Numbered from the stretch's first letter, positions 38,548-50,650 are shown. The stretch is 64,000 nt of DNA from Tillus elongatus (GCA_964006375.1 OZ023266.1:160211292-160275291), one strand, 5' to 3'. Translations and numbers: made by a program. Notes: generated by a model not told the origin, from the sequence alone.

Positions 38548-41500
38548 TTAAGACAGTTCGTCCCGAACAGTATTTACCGGCCGCCAACTTGGGGGTTCGT
38601 TGCCCCGATAGGGACTCAACCTCTCTATGTGAACAACTTTGGGTTTAGTTCTTGGAGACAGCTGGATTCTGTAGACTAGGTCGTTAATTTTCTTAGTCAC
38701 CAAGTATGGCCCTTCCCATGGTTTCTGAAGTTTGGGACTGAGGCCCTTTCTCCTTGTTGGTTGGTACAGCCACACTGCATCACCTTCCTTGAATGTATGG
38801 GGTGTTGCTCTGCGATCCAAGCGCATCTTCATCCGGTCACTGCTTAAGAGGAGCCTATCTCTGACACATCTGTGTATAGTGCGCAGTTTTCCTTCTAGGT
38901 CGGCGACATACTCAGGTAACGTAGCTAGGTCCGCTATGTCCTCGTTCGGTGGTGGTCTCGTCATGTCAATTGGTAACCGCATCTCTCTGCCGGTCAACAT
39001 CATGGATGGAGTGTAGCCGGTAGATTCATGCTGAGAGCTTCTGTAAGCTAGGAGGAACAGAGGTATCAGCTTGTCCCAGGTTCTCTGATTCTCGTCGACA
39101 AACATAGCAAGATACTGATTGATGGTCCTGTTATGCCGTTCTACCATGCCGTCTGATTGAGGGTGGAGTGGCGTTGTTCTCGTTTTCTTTATGCCTAGCA
39201 AGTCCATTAGGCTCTTCCAGACCTCTGATTCGAAATTCCGGCCCTGGTCGGTGTGAATCTCCAAGGGTACGCCATGCCGTGATATGACATTTTCCATCAG
39301 GGCTTCTGCTACGGTCGTTGCCTCTTGGTTGGGGATCGGCGCAACTTCAGGCCATTTCGAGAAGTAGTCCATCGCCACCATTATGTATCTGTTCCCAGAC
39401 TCTGTGATGGGAAAAGGTCCTGCGATGTCTACGGCAACTCTCTCCCACGGTGTACCTGAGATGTACTGCATCATTTTTCCTCTGGATCGGGTCTTTGGTC
39501 CTTTCTTTGAAGCACATTGGTCACACCTTTTGCACCATTCTTCCACGCTCCTTCGGCAGTTTATCCAATAGAAGCGGTCTCTCACTCTGGCAAGAGTCCT
39601 GTTGACCCCAAAGTGGCCTCCACTTCTACTATTGTGTAACTCTTGAAGAACACTGCTTATGCACTCACTTGGCACAACGGTCTGGTATATACAATCTCTA
39701 CCATCGGCAGTTTCCCATTTTCGAGTGATCATGTCATTCTTTAGACACAATGAGTCCCATTGTAGCCAGTAGCCTTTAACCTCCGCCCCAAACCGGGACA
39801 CATCGTGCCACTCAGGTCTTTTCCCCCTTTGTAGCCATTCTCTAATATTTTTCAAGTCTGGATCTGTCTTCTGTGCGTCTCTGATGTATTCAAGATTTAC
39901 GTCTAGATCGGTGTTATTCTCCTGTCCTGCCACCAGTTGTTTGATCTGATGAGTTACTTTGTCGATCTCTTTGTTCTCTTGTCGCTCGCAAAATTTACAT
40001 TCATGCACTGAACATGGTCTTCTTGACAGGCTGTCTGCATTGGTGTGACTTCTTCCTTTTCGATGTTCAATCCGGAAGTCGTAGCTCTGCAGTTTCTCTA
40101 TCCATCGGGCTATCTGTCCTTCGGGATTTCTAAAGTTCAGAAGCCATTGCAGAGCAGAGTGATCCGACCTCACGCGGAATGTTCTTCCATACAGGAAGCT
40201 GTGGAAATGTTCGATGGATCTTACAACTGCCAGCAGTTCTTTCCGGGTTACACAGTAATTCCTTTCTGCTTTTCCGAACGTTTTGCTGAAGTAGCCTATC
40301 ACAACTTCTTCTCCGGCTTGGAGCTGCGAGAGTACTGCCCCAATGCCATACTGGGAAGCATCGGTGTCCAGTATGAACAGTCCTTCGTCCCGAGGATAAG
40401 CCAGTATAGGAGCAGTGAGAAGACGATGTTTGAGTTCTCTAAAAGACTTTTGGCAATCTGGTGACCAGATGAACTCGACCTTATTTTCAGTCAGGCTATG
40501 CAGAGGTTTCGCAATGCTGCTGAAGTACTTCACAAAGCGTCGGTAGTAGCTGCAAAGTCCCAGAAAACTTCTGACCTCATGTTTGTTCCTCGGCACAGGC
40601 CAGTCTCTTACTGCCTTTATTTTCTCTGGATCAGTTTCTATCCCTTTCTCAGAAACGACATGTCCGAGGAAACTCACTTTCTTCTGGAAGAGGGCGCATT
40701 TCTTGGGATTAAGTTGCAGATTGGCACCTCTCAGCCTGGAGAAAACTTGCTTCAGATTCGACAGGTGTTCATCGAAAGTCCTTCCAATCACCATGACATC
40801 ATCGAGATACACCAGGCATGTTTCCCATGTCAGTCCTCTCAGCACTAACTCCATTAGTCGCTCGAAGGTGGCAGGAGCATTACATAAGCCGAATGGCATG
40901 ACCTTGAATTGGTACAACCCATTCCCGGTTGAAAAAGCAGTCTTCTCCTTATCGTCTTTATGGAGTTCTACTTGCCAGTAGCCACTTTTCAGGTCTAATG
41001 TAGAGAACCACTTTGATCCGGCCAAAGTGTTCAAAGTGTCGTCGATCCGGGGCAGGGGATAACTGTCTTTCTTGGTGACATCATTCAGCTTCCTATAGTC
41101 CACGCAAAATCTCATAGTGCCGTCTTTCTTGGTGACCAAAACTACTGGGGACGACCACGGACTATTAGACTCCTCGATCACACCATCTTCCAGCATTTCG
41201 TTAACCATCGCCTTGATTTCTGATTGCTTGGCAAAAGGCAGTCTTCTCGGCGGCTGTCTAATTGGTCTTGCGTCGCCAGTATTAATTCTGTGTTGCACTA
41301 GACTCGTACGACCTGTGATTTTATCTTGAGCGAAGATATCAGCCTCCTCCAATACGAACTTCAGGGCCATCTCTATCTCCATATTGTTCAATTGGCCCCA
41401 TGAATTCTTGAACCGCTCTACTATTTCTACTGGCAGTCTTCTGTCTAATGCAGTGGGTGTCACGTTTTTAGACAACATCACTCGGTCAATGGGTTCGCAA

Positions 41501-42216
41501 GTGGCGATAACCTCACTTTTCTTCAATGTGACCCTGTTAGTTTGTACGTTAGCCACTCTTATGGGTATTGTCTTCTTCGGGTCTACTAAGCATCGTGCGA
41601 CGAGGGCACCATCACGTCTATCTTTTAGGGGCTCCGCTATGAGAGCAGACATACAATCAAGTTTCTTCTCTAGTCTGGCTCTGACAATCTTCTCACTGTT
41701 ACCAGCAATCCGTGTATCCTCGTCGACAATAAGTCTCACCCTGGGATTAGCTTCGACTGCTGTTGGAGATAAATACAACTCTTCGTTACCGATTTTCAAG
41801 ATCTTATTCTGGAAGTCTACTGATAGGACATCTAAATCTTCCATTAAATCCAGGCCCAGAATAAATTCGTCGACGATTTCTGCGACGACAGCCCTTACCT
41901 GTAGCTCAGTACTGCCCAGCCTAATGTAAACAGTGGCCTCTCCATGCACGGGTATTCTATCTCCTTTTGCCGTCTCCAACACAGGCTGTTTGTTGGTAGT
42001 GAGTGCTGACTTGTTTGGCAACATGTCTGGACGTACAACGGATCTAGTGGCACCAGTATCGATGGTGAAACTGCATTGTCTTCCGTCTATGCTGCCAGGT
42101 ATAACGAGGCTCTCGTGGTAGCGTCGGATAGTGGAGACCTTTACTTTGGGGCCTTGGGACTCGCACGCCAGCTGCCGCCCCCTTACACTGGCGTCAGGTC
42201 GTTTCCCTGACGCCGC
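38548..42216 (-). CDS. pol: Gypsy pol: protease, reverse transcriptase, RNase H, integrase
   Basis: The frame is open from 42216 (just after a TGA) to TAA at 38548. There is no need for its own start, as it is reached by a -1 frameshift from gag. The first Met is at 42024, but the protease active site DTGAT (about 42067) lies upstream of it, showing that translation enters from gag. Order: protease with DEFILGLDLM flap end; RT with FCVDYRKLND, MPFGLCNAPATFERLM and the catalytic YLDDVM; RNase H with LDTDASQYGIGAVL and RSDHSALQWL; integrase zinc finger (H-H-C-C, ending CDQCASKKGP), core AVDIAGPF, HTDQGRNFES and HNRTI with DDE residues; and a GPY/F-like C-terminus (WEGPYLVTKKIND). There is no stop or frameshift and all catalytic residues are visible, so the protein is probably functional. 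Confidence 0.93.
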   Translation of the reverse strand, partial: AASGKRPDASVRGRQLACESQGPKVKVSTIRRYHESLVIPGSIDGRQCSFTIDTGATRSVVRPDMLPNKSALTTNKQPVLETAKGDRIPVHGEATVYIRLGSTELQVRAVVAEIVDEFILGLDLMEDLDVLSVDFQNKILKIGNEELYLSPTAVEANPRVRLIVDEDTRIAGNSEKIVRARLEKKLDCMSALIAEPLKDRRDGALVARCLVDPKKTIPIRVANVQTNRVTLKKSEVIATCEPIDRVMLSKNVTPTALDRRLPVEIVERFKNSWGQLNNMEIEMALKFVLEEADIFAQDKITGRTSLVQHRINTGDARPIRQPPRRLPFAKQSEIKAMVNEMLEDGVIEESNSPWSSPVVLVTKKDGTMRFCVDYRKLNDVTKKDSYPLPRIDDTLNTLAGSKWFSTLDLKSGYWQVELHKDDKEKTAFSTGNGLYQFKVMPFGLCNAPATFERLMELVLRGLTWETCLVYLDDVMVIGRTFDEHLSNLKQVFSRLRGANLQLNPKKCALFQKKVSFLGHVVSEKGIETDPEKIKAVRDWPVPRNKHEVRSFLGLCSYYRRFVKYFSSIAKPLHSLTENKVEFIWSPDCQKSFRELKHRLLTAPILAYPRDEGLFILDTDASQYGIGAVLSQLQAGEEVVIGYFSKTFGKAERNYCVTRKELLAVVRSIEHFHSFLYGRTFRVRSDHSALQWLLNFRNPEGQIARWIEKLQSYDFRIEHRKGRSHTNADSLSRRPCSVHECKFCERQENKEIDKVTHQIKQLVAGQENNTDLDVNLEYIRDAQKTDPDLKNIREWLQRGKRPEWHDVSRFGAEVKGYWLQWDSLCLKNDMITRKWETADGRDCIYQTVVPSECISSVLQELHNSRSGGHFGVNRTLARVRDRFYWINCRRSVEEWCKRCDQCASKKGPKTRSRGKMMQYISGTPWERVAVDIAGPFPITESGNRYIMVAMDYFSKWPEVAPIPNQEATTVAEALMENVISRHGVPLEIHTDQGRNFESEVWKSLMDLLGIKKTRTTPLHPQSDGMVERHNRTINQYLAMFVDENQRTWDKLIPLFLLAYRSSQHESTGYTPSMMLTGREMRLPIDMTRPPPNEDIADLATLPEYVADLEGKLRTIHRCVRDRLLLSSDRMKMRLDRRATPHTFKEGDAVWLYQPTRRKGLSPKLQKPWEGPYLVTKKINDLVYRIQLSPRTKPKVVHIERLSPYRGNEPPSWRPVNTVRDELS
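42165..42207 (-). promoter_or_regulatory. -1 programmed ribosomal frameshift signal between gag and pol
   Basis: Slippery heptamer G-GGA-AAC at 42207-42201, exactly in the gag frame (codons GGA 42206-42204, AAC 42203-42201). A 6-base spacer, then a perfect 7-bp stem: ACGCCAG (42194-42188) with CTGGCGT (42171-42165), and a 16-base G-rich loop. The gag stop (42185-42183) lies in the loop, and the -1 frame is open from 42216 into protease. Confidence 0.85.
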
Positions 42217-43649
42217 TCACTGTTGGTGTATTCTTGTCTTCTGCGAGCCACCTGTTGGGTTTGTGAGCACTGTCTACTTATGTGCCCTTTCCTACCACAC
42301 TTGTAACATTCTATGTCTGACCAATCTGCTTTCGTCCTACGTGCCCCAACCGGTACAGTGAGCTTGCTTATGGCTTCTTTTATCATTTTCATTTCTTGCC
42401 TTAGTTCCGCTGTCGTGTCTGCAAAGTCCTCCATCTCCTTCACTTCGCGCAGCCTGTTGCGGCGAGGTTGAGATGCATTCTTCGCTGCTTCAAATTCCAA
42501 GCCATAAATTACGCAGTCCGTAAGTGTTTTGAACCTTCCGAGCCTTAAAGCTTGTTGCATTTCATTATCAAGTACCCCATCGATGAAGGTCTGGACGGTT
42601 ATCTGGTTGACAAATTCTTCTGGGGCTTGGGGATATGCCAGTCGCACAAGTTTCTCCACTTCGGCACTAAATTCTTGCAGCGTCTCATTTGGCTTCTGGA
42701 CCCTTGACTTTAGTTGTGTCTGGTAGACCTGGCTCATGTACTTGTTACCATATCTCAAATCTAGGGCCTGTATCACTGTTAAGTAGTTTTGCTGTTTCGA
42801 CTCCGGGATGTTCTGGAGGATTTCTAGGGCTTTACCTCGAAGCGAGAGAATTAGAGCAGTTGCTGCCTGTTGTTCGCTCCACCCATTGCTGAGAGCTGCC
42901 GCCTCAAACTGCCTCCTGTACATGGGCCACGATGTTTCTCCGTCAAAAGTCGGCGGCTTCAAGGTTCCATGAGGCTGCTGCACGATTGGCATATCTTCTT
43001 CCGGCCGATTTTGAACTGGGGACATTCCAGTAACTCCTCTTGGTTGAGTTCTGTCAGTCTGGCCCATCACCTGCTCTGTCAGTTCTCTATGTCTGACTTC
43101 TGTGCCTTTCATCATCATCTTCATTTGTTCTTTCAACCCTTCAACTTCTTCCCATCGTTTGTTCCAATCCTTTACATTTTCTGTTACATTTTCTACTTTA
43201 CTGTTCACATTTTCTACTTTCTTCTCCACACTTTCTATTTTATTGTCCACATTTTCTACTTTCTTGTCCACATTTTCTATTTGTTCGTTGATCTGTTCAA
43301 TTTCTTCTTTTACATCAACTCTCATATTGTGGAACATACTTCGGAGGTCTTCTTTGTCTTCTTCGCGTTGCTTCTTGAGTTCTTCTTTATCTTCAAGACG
43401 CCTCTGTTCCTCCTCTTGTCGTCTTCTCTCGTCTTCTTCGCGCCGTCTTCTTTCATCTTCTTGTCGCCGTTGTTCGTCTTCTTCGCGTTGCCTCTTGAGG
43501 TCTTCTTTATCTTCTTCGCGTTGCTTCTTGAGGTCTTCTTTATCTTCTTGCAGCCGTCGTTCGTCTTCTTCGCGTTGCCTCTTCAGTAAGTCCATCAACT
43601 CTTTGATTTCAGCCATCTTGTCGTAGTCAGTCGATCTAGTGTTTACCAT
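42183..43649 (-). CDS. gag: Gypsy gag polyprotein
   Basis: 488 residues with an intact frame. Residues about 15-190 form a long charged coiled coil made of degenerate repeats (KKQREEDKEDL, RRQEDERRRREEDER, then VENVDNKIESVEKKVENV). Residues about 235-400 match retrotransposon gag capsid (WPMYRRQFEAAALSNGWSEQ, LRGKALEILQNIP, ETLQEFSAEVEKL). A single CCHC zinc knuckle CYKCGRKGHISRQC lies at about 448-461. The protein assembles the virus-like particle and packages element RNA. The repeat-built coiled coil is longer than in most gypsy gag proteins and comes from expansion of short coding repeats (about 43370-43600). It ends inside the frameshift signal and overlaps pol by 34 bases. Confidence 0.93.
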   Translation of the reverse strand: MVNTRSTDYDKMAEIKELMDLLKRQREEDERRLQEDKEDLKKQREEDKEDLKRQREEDEQRRQEDERRRREEDERRRQEEEQRRLEDKEELKKQREEDKEDLRSMFHNMRVDVKEEIEQINEQIENVDKKVENVDNKIESVEKKVENVNSKVENVTENVKDWNKRWEEVEGLKEQMKMMMKGTEVRHRELTEQVMGQTDRTQPRGVTGMSPVQNRPEEDMPIVQQPHGTLKPPTFDGETSWPMYRRQFEAAALSNGWSEQQAATALILSLRGKALEILQNIPESKQQNYLTVIQALDLRYGNKYMSQVYQTQLKSRVQKPNETLQEFSAEVEKLVRLAYPQAPEEFVNQITVQTFIDGVLDNEMQQALRLGRFKTLTDCVIYGLEFEAAKNASQPRRNRLREVKEMEDFADTTAELRQEMKMIKEAISKLTVPVGARRTKADWSDIECYKCGRKGHISRQCSQTQQVARRRQEYTNSERRQGNDLTPV

Positions 43650-43690
43650 TTACAGCTAGCTTAGTTGTCCACTTCTTCACTCACTTATCC

Positions 43691-43706
43691 CACACTTCTG
43701 ACACCA
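43691..43706 (-). other. Primer binding site (tRNA-Leu type)
   Basis: TGGTGTCAGAAGTG... on the - strand starts 3 bases inside the 5' LTR. It is complementary to the 3' end of eukaryotic tRNA-Leu (...CACTTCTGACACCA as I recall it) over 14 bases. Confidence 0.7.
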
Positions 43707-43709
43707 AAT

Positions 43710-45640
<1,931 letters not shown>

Positions 45641-45654
45641 TCCGTATTTTTTTC

Positions 45655-45997
45655 AGGTTGATTGCCTAAATGTTGCCAATTTTGACGTTTAAAATGGGGA
45701 CTTTGACGTTTTGAGGTAAACCCCAAGTTTTTTTAATGCTCCTTTTTCGTCTTTAAACCTGCAGCCCTACATTTTGGTAAATGGTTTACCCTTTATAATA
45801 CAAACACGCCTACTAAATCTAGTTTGCCTTACTTTGTTATTTTCGGAGACATAAATTTTTCCCGAAAGAAAACACAAAACTTTCCGAGAAAACCTGGGCC
45901 AGTTTTCCTGGCTAACGAACTTATCCAAGCTACTTACAAAAGGACGGTACTCAGCGAATTTGATCGAAATGGGCCTATTATCTTTTAAATTATTTAG
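45655..45997 (+). repeat. (AT)n-cored dispersed repeat, left arm only
   Basis: 'gattgcctaaatgttgccaa' (45659) to 'cgaaatgggcctattatc' (about 45985), matching 61684-62027. The copy stops just before the place where (AT)n normally begins and abuts a LINE fragment. Confidence 0.7.
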
Positions 45998-46004
45998 CCG
46001 CTGC

Positions 46005-46955
46005 TTTCTTTCTTCTCCACATCAATGACCTCCTCACTCGCACATCCAACCCAGTTGCGTGGACGACAGCACCCTCCACTCAAATATACAATATTCTAAG
46101 CCTGTCTTTTTAGCCCAACTATATGAGGATCGTAGACTCATTGAGGGTTCTGTCTCTCTGGATCTCCAAAAAAATATTAGACTGGGGAAGTAGAAATCTT
46201 GTACAATTAAACTCCACCAAATCTCAATATTGCTTTCTATCCGATAAGACATACACCAGCCCTAGACCAATTACAATGAATAACCAAGTTATCCAAAGTT
46301 ATGAGTCATTTTCATTTGTTGGCATTTCTGCGGATCGAAATCTCAATTGGCACTAACATGTCACAACAATTGCAGAAGCTGCTAAGAAACTAGGTTTTCT
46401 CTTCCGGGTTCGCAAATACTTTCCACCAGCTAATATCTATACCCTATATACTTCACAAATAAGGCCAAACCTCGAATACTGTTCCCACATCTGGGGTGCC
46501 GCTGCCGCTTCCACACTCGCTATCCTGGAATCCATTCAGAAGAGAGCTATATGTGTCATCGGCGACCCTACCCTCACTCAAAGGCTCCCATCCCTTGCCC
46601 ACCGACGTGTCGTTGGTGACCTCTCTCTCTCTTTTACAGATATCTGCACTGCTCAGAGGAGCTTTCTTCCATAGTTCCTCCACCTGCTGCCCCCAACAAA
46701 TCTATCAGGGGAACAGAGCGAATGCACCCTTTTACTGTCGAGGTCACCAGACACAGAACATCTTGTTATGCCTGCTCTTTTGTCCCGAAGACTTCCAAGT
46801 TGTGAAATTCGTTGCCGGGACATATTTTTGCTTCTCCTCCGAACCTCCAAACCTTCAAGGCCAGAATTAACAAGTTGCCTCTTTCCTCCTTGTCGACACC
46901 CACGGTACGATAGTATTTAGTCTGTAAGCCCTTGTGGTGTGTTGTTGAAATATAT
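46005..46955 (+). mobile_element. 5'-truncated jockey-like LINE (copy 3)
   Basis: Collinear with 5878-6840. It starts at FFLLHINDLL-like sequence and loses part of the YADD region (CVDDS remains, 46058). VGISADRNLNWH, TLYTSQIRPNLEYC and SLSWNPFRREL are readable with frameshifts. It ends 'gttgttgaaata' plus (ta/a) tail at about 46955. Confidence 0.8.
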
Positions 46956-46969
46956 ATAAAAAAAGTTAG

Positions 46970-47250
46970 CGTCATCAGAGGATAAAAAATTCTCAACTAC
47001 TTAACTGCTAAACATCATTTTTCTACTACCTGTTAGGCAAAAGACCGCGACAGAGAGGGAAGGGTTGCAAAAAGTTTTCTGGGTTTGTATTTTAATTGCC
47101 GGACGCCCTTTTTAAAATCCCGTTATAACTTTACCTACCGAGTTTCATCTAAAGCAAAGAGGCAGTTCAAACAGTGAGCTATGAATCGGTGGCGGAGCTC
47201 GGTTTACGAAGCTTTTGCTTTTTATCACCTTAAAGATATGAATACCCTCG
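46970..47250. other. No gene seen
   Basis: Short interval between the LINE tail and the Penelope-like relic; nothing recognised. Confidence 0.35.
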
Positions 47251-48147
47251 TAGGCGTCTAATTTTACCGATTGTCTAACATTTTTATAAGCTTCAGATTT
47301 TCTTTATCTATGTGGTGATGATTATCCCAAAGATGTTGTGCCACCCATCACTCGTCTATACTACCGTCTGTCAACTGTGCCAAATGTTTCTCAAATCTAG
47401 TTTCAATCTTTCTTTTAGTCTGCCCAAATTAAAAGTACACAATCGCTATAACTTATCTCATAGATATCCGAAATTTCAGTGGTTTTATCTTTATCTTTGA
47501 TATTACCTAATAAATTTATTATTTTTTTGTTGGAAAAAGTTAGCTGCAAGTCGACTTTCTTAAAAATGCTTTCCAAGCCCCTTGTGATACGGGGTTTAAA
47601 AGTAGGCAAACAATTTTTTTCTCTATTTTATCTTTCCTGACTGTCGTGGATTCCGCTAACATTTTCTTTGTTCTGTGTCCGTTAATTAATTTTCCACTAA
47701 GCTATCCGAATATACGTTATATTTAGCCACGTTTTTAATGTAATCTAATTCTCTACTATATCTACTTCTGCTTAAAGGAAATGTTAGTAATCTATTTACT
47801 AACAAATTTTAAACGGCCGTTTTTTATGCAAACGTATGATCTGAGTCATTTGGAATGTAACTTAGAGTAGCAGTTACTTTCCTGTGTACATTGAATTCCA
47901 GAGAGCCATTATTTTTAATAATTAGTACATCTAGAAAACGAAGTTTATTATTAACTTCTAATTCGTGGCTCAATTTTATTGGATCAAATTGACTGCTCAA
48001 TCTATTAAAAAATCATCTATTTTGCATATGTTTGTGTTAAACACTGCGAAAATATCGTCCACATATAAAGTCATACTCTAGAAAAATACTCACTTTCATT
48101 TTCTAAATCCGCTTCAAATCTACTCATGAAAACGTCCGCAATGAATT

Positions 48148-48179
<32 letters not shown>

Positions 48180-48840
48180 ATTGCCCATGGCGTGCCTTGG
48201 GTTTGTTAAAAAAACTCATTGTAAAAATTGAAAGATATTTTGTTTTTTACAAAGGTTAGCTTTGTTAGCTTTTAATCCCGCGTATTGGTTTAATTACACT
48301 TGTTTACCATTTTTGTTAAAGCTTTTTATTTGCTTTAGTGTTCGTACAAAACAAAAGACATTCAAAATTTTAAACAACGAAATGAATACGATATAGCTTG
48401 TTAAAACGGTAACCATTACTTGCACATTGTCGCACACTATTCACATCAGCTTGTCAAATGAAAACTGACATTAGACAAAATGAACTACGAACTATAGTAA
48501 CTACGTCATAGACTGGTTTGTGGGTAACTTTCAATTGCATACATAGATAGAGGTTGCCATATATTCAACAGGTTTGTTAAAGTGAAATATTCTTTGCAAA
48601 CCTCTTCACTTCAAATCATCAAATACATCAAACGATATCAAAACCTCGCCTTCAACCGGTTTAACATTAATAACTCTATTAATAAATTCAAGTGAATCTA
48701 ACACTGAAAAACTTTTTTGTTTAACAAGCAAGCCTGTGAACTCATTTGTCAACCACTTTGTCAAATTGTATGTCGGAGAATATATACCCGAAATAAACGG
48801 TATTATGTAAGTAGTGATTTTTCTCACCCTGCTCACAGCG
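47250..48840 (-). pseudogene. Penelope-like element relic (RT and GIY-YIG on one strand)
   Basis: On the - strand: YNLTKWLTNEFTGLLVKQKS and GEVLISFDV (RT N-terminal block, 48770-48610); a break with unrelated sequence (about 48240-48600); SQFIADVFMSRFE (about 48150) and a decayed YVDDIF at about 48060; thumb region to 47620; then TRGLESIFKKVDLQ, LLGNIKDKDK and DIYEISYSDC (47590-47430), where the GIY-YIG domain begins and is cut off. Many stops. A (GA)n run (48150-48179) lies within the RT. Related to the copy at 29.7-30.6 kb. Confidence 0.7.
48150..48179. repeat. (GA)n microsatellite
   Basis: About 15 GA units within the Penelope-like relic, the only clear non-AT dinucleotide tract of note here. 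Confidence 0.9.
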
Positions 48841-49340
48841 CTATTTTGTTATGAAAATTTTCTGTACGTATTAAATAGACACGGCATTATGTGAACAAGT
48901 TTCACGTTAAGTTTTACATATGTGGTCCCATTAAAACTAAAGTGTTAGTTGAGCCAGACGCGCTTAAAAATTGTTTGCGTAACGAAACACATGCTGTGGG
49001 GTTACAATGTAGTTCATATAGCGTCTTAATACTATATCTCTTAGATTCAAGGGCCTTACACTATCCACACCGTCTTTATCTATAAACTTGAGAACTAGTT
49101 CAAATAAACGTTCTCGGGAACCAATTAGAATTGCCACGTGAACCGCGTTAGTTGTAGTAAGTCCAATATTGTGTTTTCTGGAATAAAGGGTGAGTGAATT
49201 CTCATTGAACGCAGCTTGTTTGTTTATTGTACATGTTCTCATTTGTTCAAGTTATACATTGAGGAGTATTTTCAATAAGTATATGATTAGGGGTGGTTTT
49301 AGGTAATGCTTTAATAAATAGCTCCTATAAAAGTAAATTG
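48841..49340. other. Unassigned; one uncharacterised - strand frame
   Basis: The - strand frame 49242-48964 (92 codons) includes NAVHVAILIGSRERLFELVL, faintly like one ankyrin repeat (xxLHxAxxxGxxxxLxLLL). There is only one such repeat and no splice support, so I do not call a gene. Confidence 0.3.
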
Positions 49341-49344
49341 TAGC

Positions 49345-49580
49345 TAGAGTTCAAAGTCAGTTTATTATTTATACGAGGCTAAGTTATAAATTGATAAGTA
49401 TCATATTCAAATAAAGGGGCTTTATGAAATAAGTTGAGAAATAGCTAAGTTTAAATTACGTTTATTATTTATGCGAGGCTAAGTTATAAATTGAGAAATA
49501 ATTGCCATATTCAAATAAAGGGGTTTTATGAAACAATTTGAGAATTAGCTAAGTTAAATTAGGTTGTTTACTTATACGAG
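49345..49580. repeat. Tandem repeat interrupted by the Polinton-like element
   Basis: Units of about 107 bases ('gtttattatttatacgaggc', 'ttcaaataaaggggctttat', 'aattagctaagtt') repeat twice. The third unit is cut at 'tacgag' by the element and resumes on the far side (57408: 'tacgaggttaagtcaatatt'). Confidence 0.75.
49575..49580 (+). other. Left target-site duplication (tacgag)
   Basis: The 6 bases directly outside the left inverted repeat equal the 6 bases outside the right one (57408-57413). Six-base duplications are the Polinton/Maverick signature. Confidence 0.9.
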
Positions 49581-50213
49581 AGTAGATAGTGCCCCACCTG
49601 GGCTCACCCCCTCCACTTTTTACTGCGCATGCGCGTGACGTCATGCGCATGCGCTGACCTGCGCAGACCTGTGACAGTTGACAGCTGACCTGTCAGATTT
49701 GACAGGTGTCAAATGTCACTGACCTGACAGCTGTCAACGTCAGCTGTCACCTGACCTGACATGTGTCAACGTCAAATGTCACCTGACCTGTCAGATGACG
49801 TCACAAGCATTCCAAGATGGCTGACCTGTCATAGACAGTCGCAAGCCGGGTTCTCTCTATGGAACTAACCTGAGATGACGTCACAAGCATTCCAAGATGG
49901 CTGACCTGTCATAGACAGTTGCAACCCGGGTTCTCTCTATGGAACTAACCTGAGATGACGTCACAAGCATTCCAAGATGTCTGACCTGTGTGTCCATAGA
50001 TATCTACAAGTCAGGTTAGCTCTCCATGTGTGTTTGTCTGATTGTTTATTAAGGTTATGTATTTGTTTATTAAGGTTATGTTCGCTCACGTGTCATCTGT
50101 TTGTTTATTAAGGTTATGTTTGTATTTGTTTATTAAGGTTATGTCATGTGTGTGTGTTGATTACCATGCATCTGTTTGTTTATTAAGGTTATGTATTTTG
50201 TTTATTAAGGTTA
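49581..50213 (+). repeat. Left terminal inverted repeat (633 bp)
   Basis: The outermost 75 bases hold GCGCATGCGC - TGACGTCA - GCGCATGCGC (49625-49653). Then comes a block dense in tgaca/tgtca palindromes (49670-49790), 2.4 units of an 80-bp repeat (49794-49990) each with TGACGTCA and 'aagatggctgacc', and at least six 'ttattaaggttatg' motifs (50043-50213). It gives no protein; the open frame 50042-50302 is an artefact of the last motif. Confidence 0.95.
49624..49654 (+). promoter_or_regulatory. NRF1-like / CRE / NRF1-like site cluster (left)
   Basis: TGCGCATGCGC at 49624-49634, the CRE palindrome TGACGTCA at 49636-49643, TGCGCATGCGC at 49644-49654. More TGACGTCA palindromes occur at 49796, 49876 and 49956. 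The mirror cluster is at about 57334-57364. Confidence 0.65.
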
Positions 50214-50544
50214 TGTTCGCACACACACACTACTGTCTGTATTTGTTTATTAAGGTTATGTTCACACACGTGTTGATTACCAGTCATATGATTGTTTGTT
50301 AAGGTTATGTATTTGTTATTTGAATGCAAACAGAGATAATACAAGATTGTACTTACATACAACAAGAGACGTCAGCCTTCTTTCACAGCTTAATACACAC
50401 ACTACTGAACAGGTGTCTTCTGTGTTGAGGATACAGACAGACAACTGATTGCCATTGTTGAAGCTTGTACATGCTGTTTAACAAACACGTCATGACAGTT
50501 CAAAGTCTTTGCTTAGACTGACAGATGCATGTGTATTTGAAAGA

Positions 50545-50650
50545 AAAGCATTCGCCTGAACTTAGATTTGAACCCACGAACCTCGAATCAGCCGTTGTTT
50601 GCTTTACATATATACACTGTCCCTAAACCAATAGCTCCACAGACACACAC
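50545..50650 (-). other. tRNA-like A-box/B-box pair (left)
   Basis: On the - strand 'gagctattggtttaggg' (A-box-like) is followed 45 bases later by 'gggttcaaatc' (B-box-like, consensus GGTTCRANNCC). The acceptor stem does not close, so it is not a tRNA. A mirror copy is at 56370-56450. Confidence 0.4.

Noticed and set aside
38035..38648. Frames MGCLASAF... and MYIQDDPN... (again at 43957-44573)
   Set aside because: They lie inside the LTRs and appear twice because the LTR is duplicated; LTRs are regulatory.
38732..42361. Many + strand frames of 60-180 codons across the gypsy element (also 42529-43626 opposite gag)
   Set aside because: They are antisense shadows of the intact gag and pol frames.
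48964..49242. Ankyrin-repeat gene on the - strand
   Set aside because: Only one weak repeat-like stretch, no neighbours in frame, and no splice sites I can support.
50042..50302. Small protein frame in the left end of the viral element (mirror frame 56764-56946)
   Set aside because: It is produced by the repeated 'ttattaaggttatg' word within the inverted repeat, and is not conserved as a protein.
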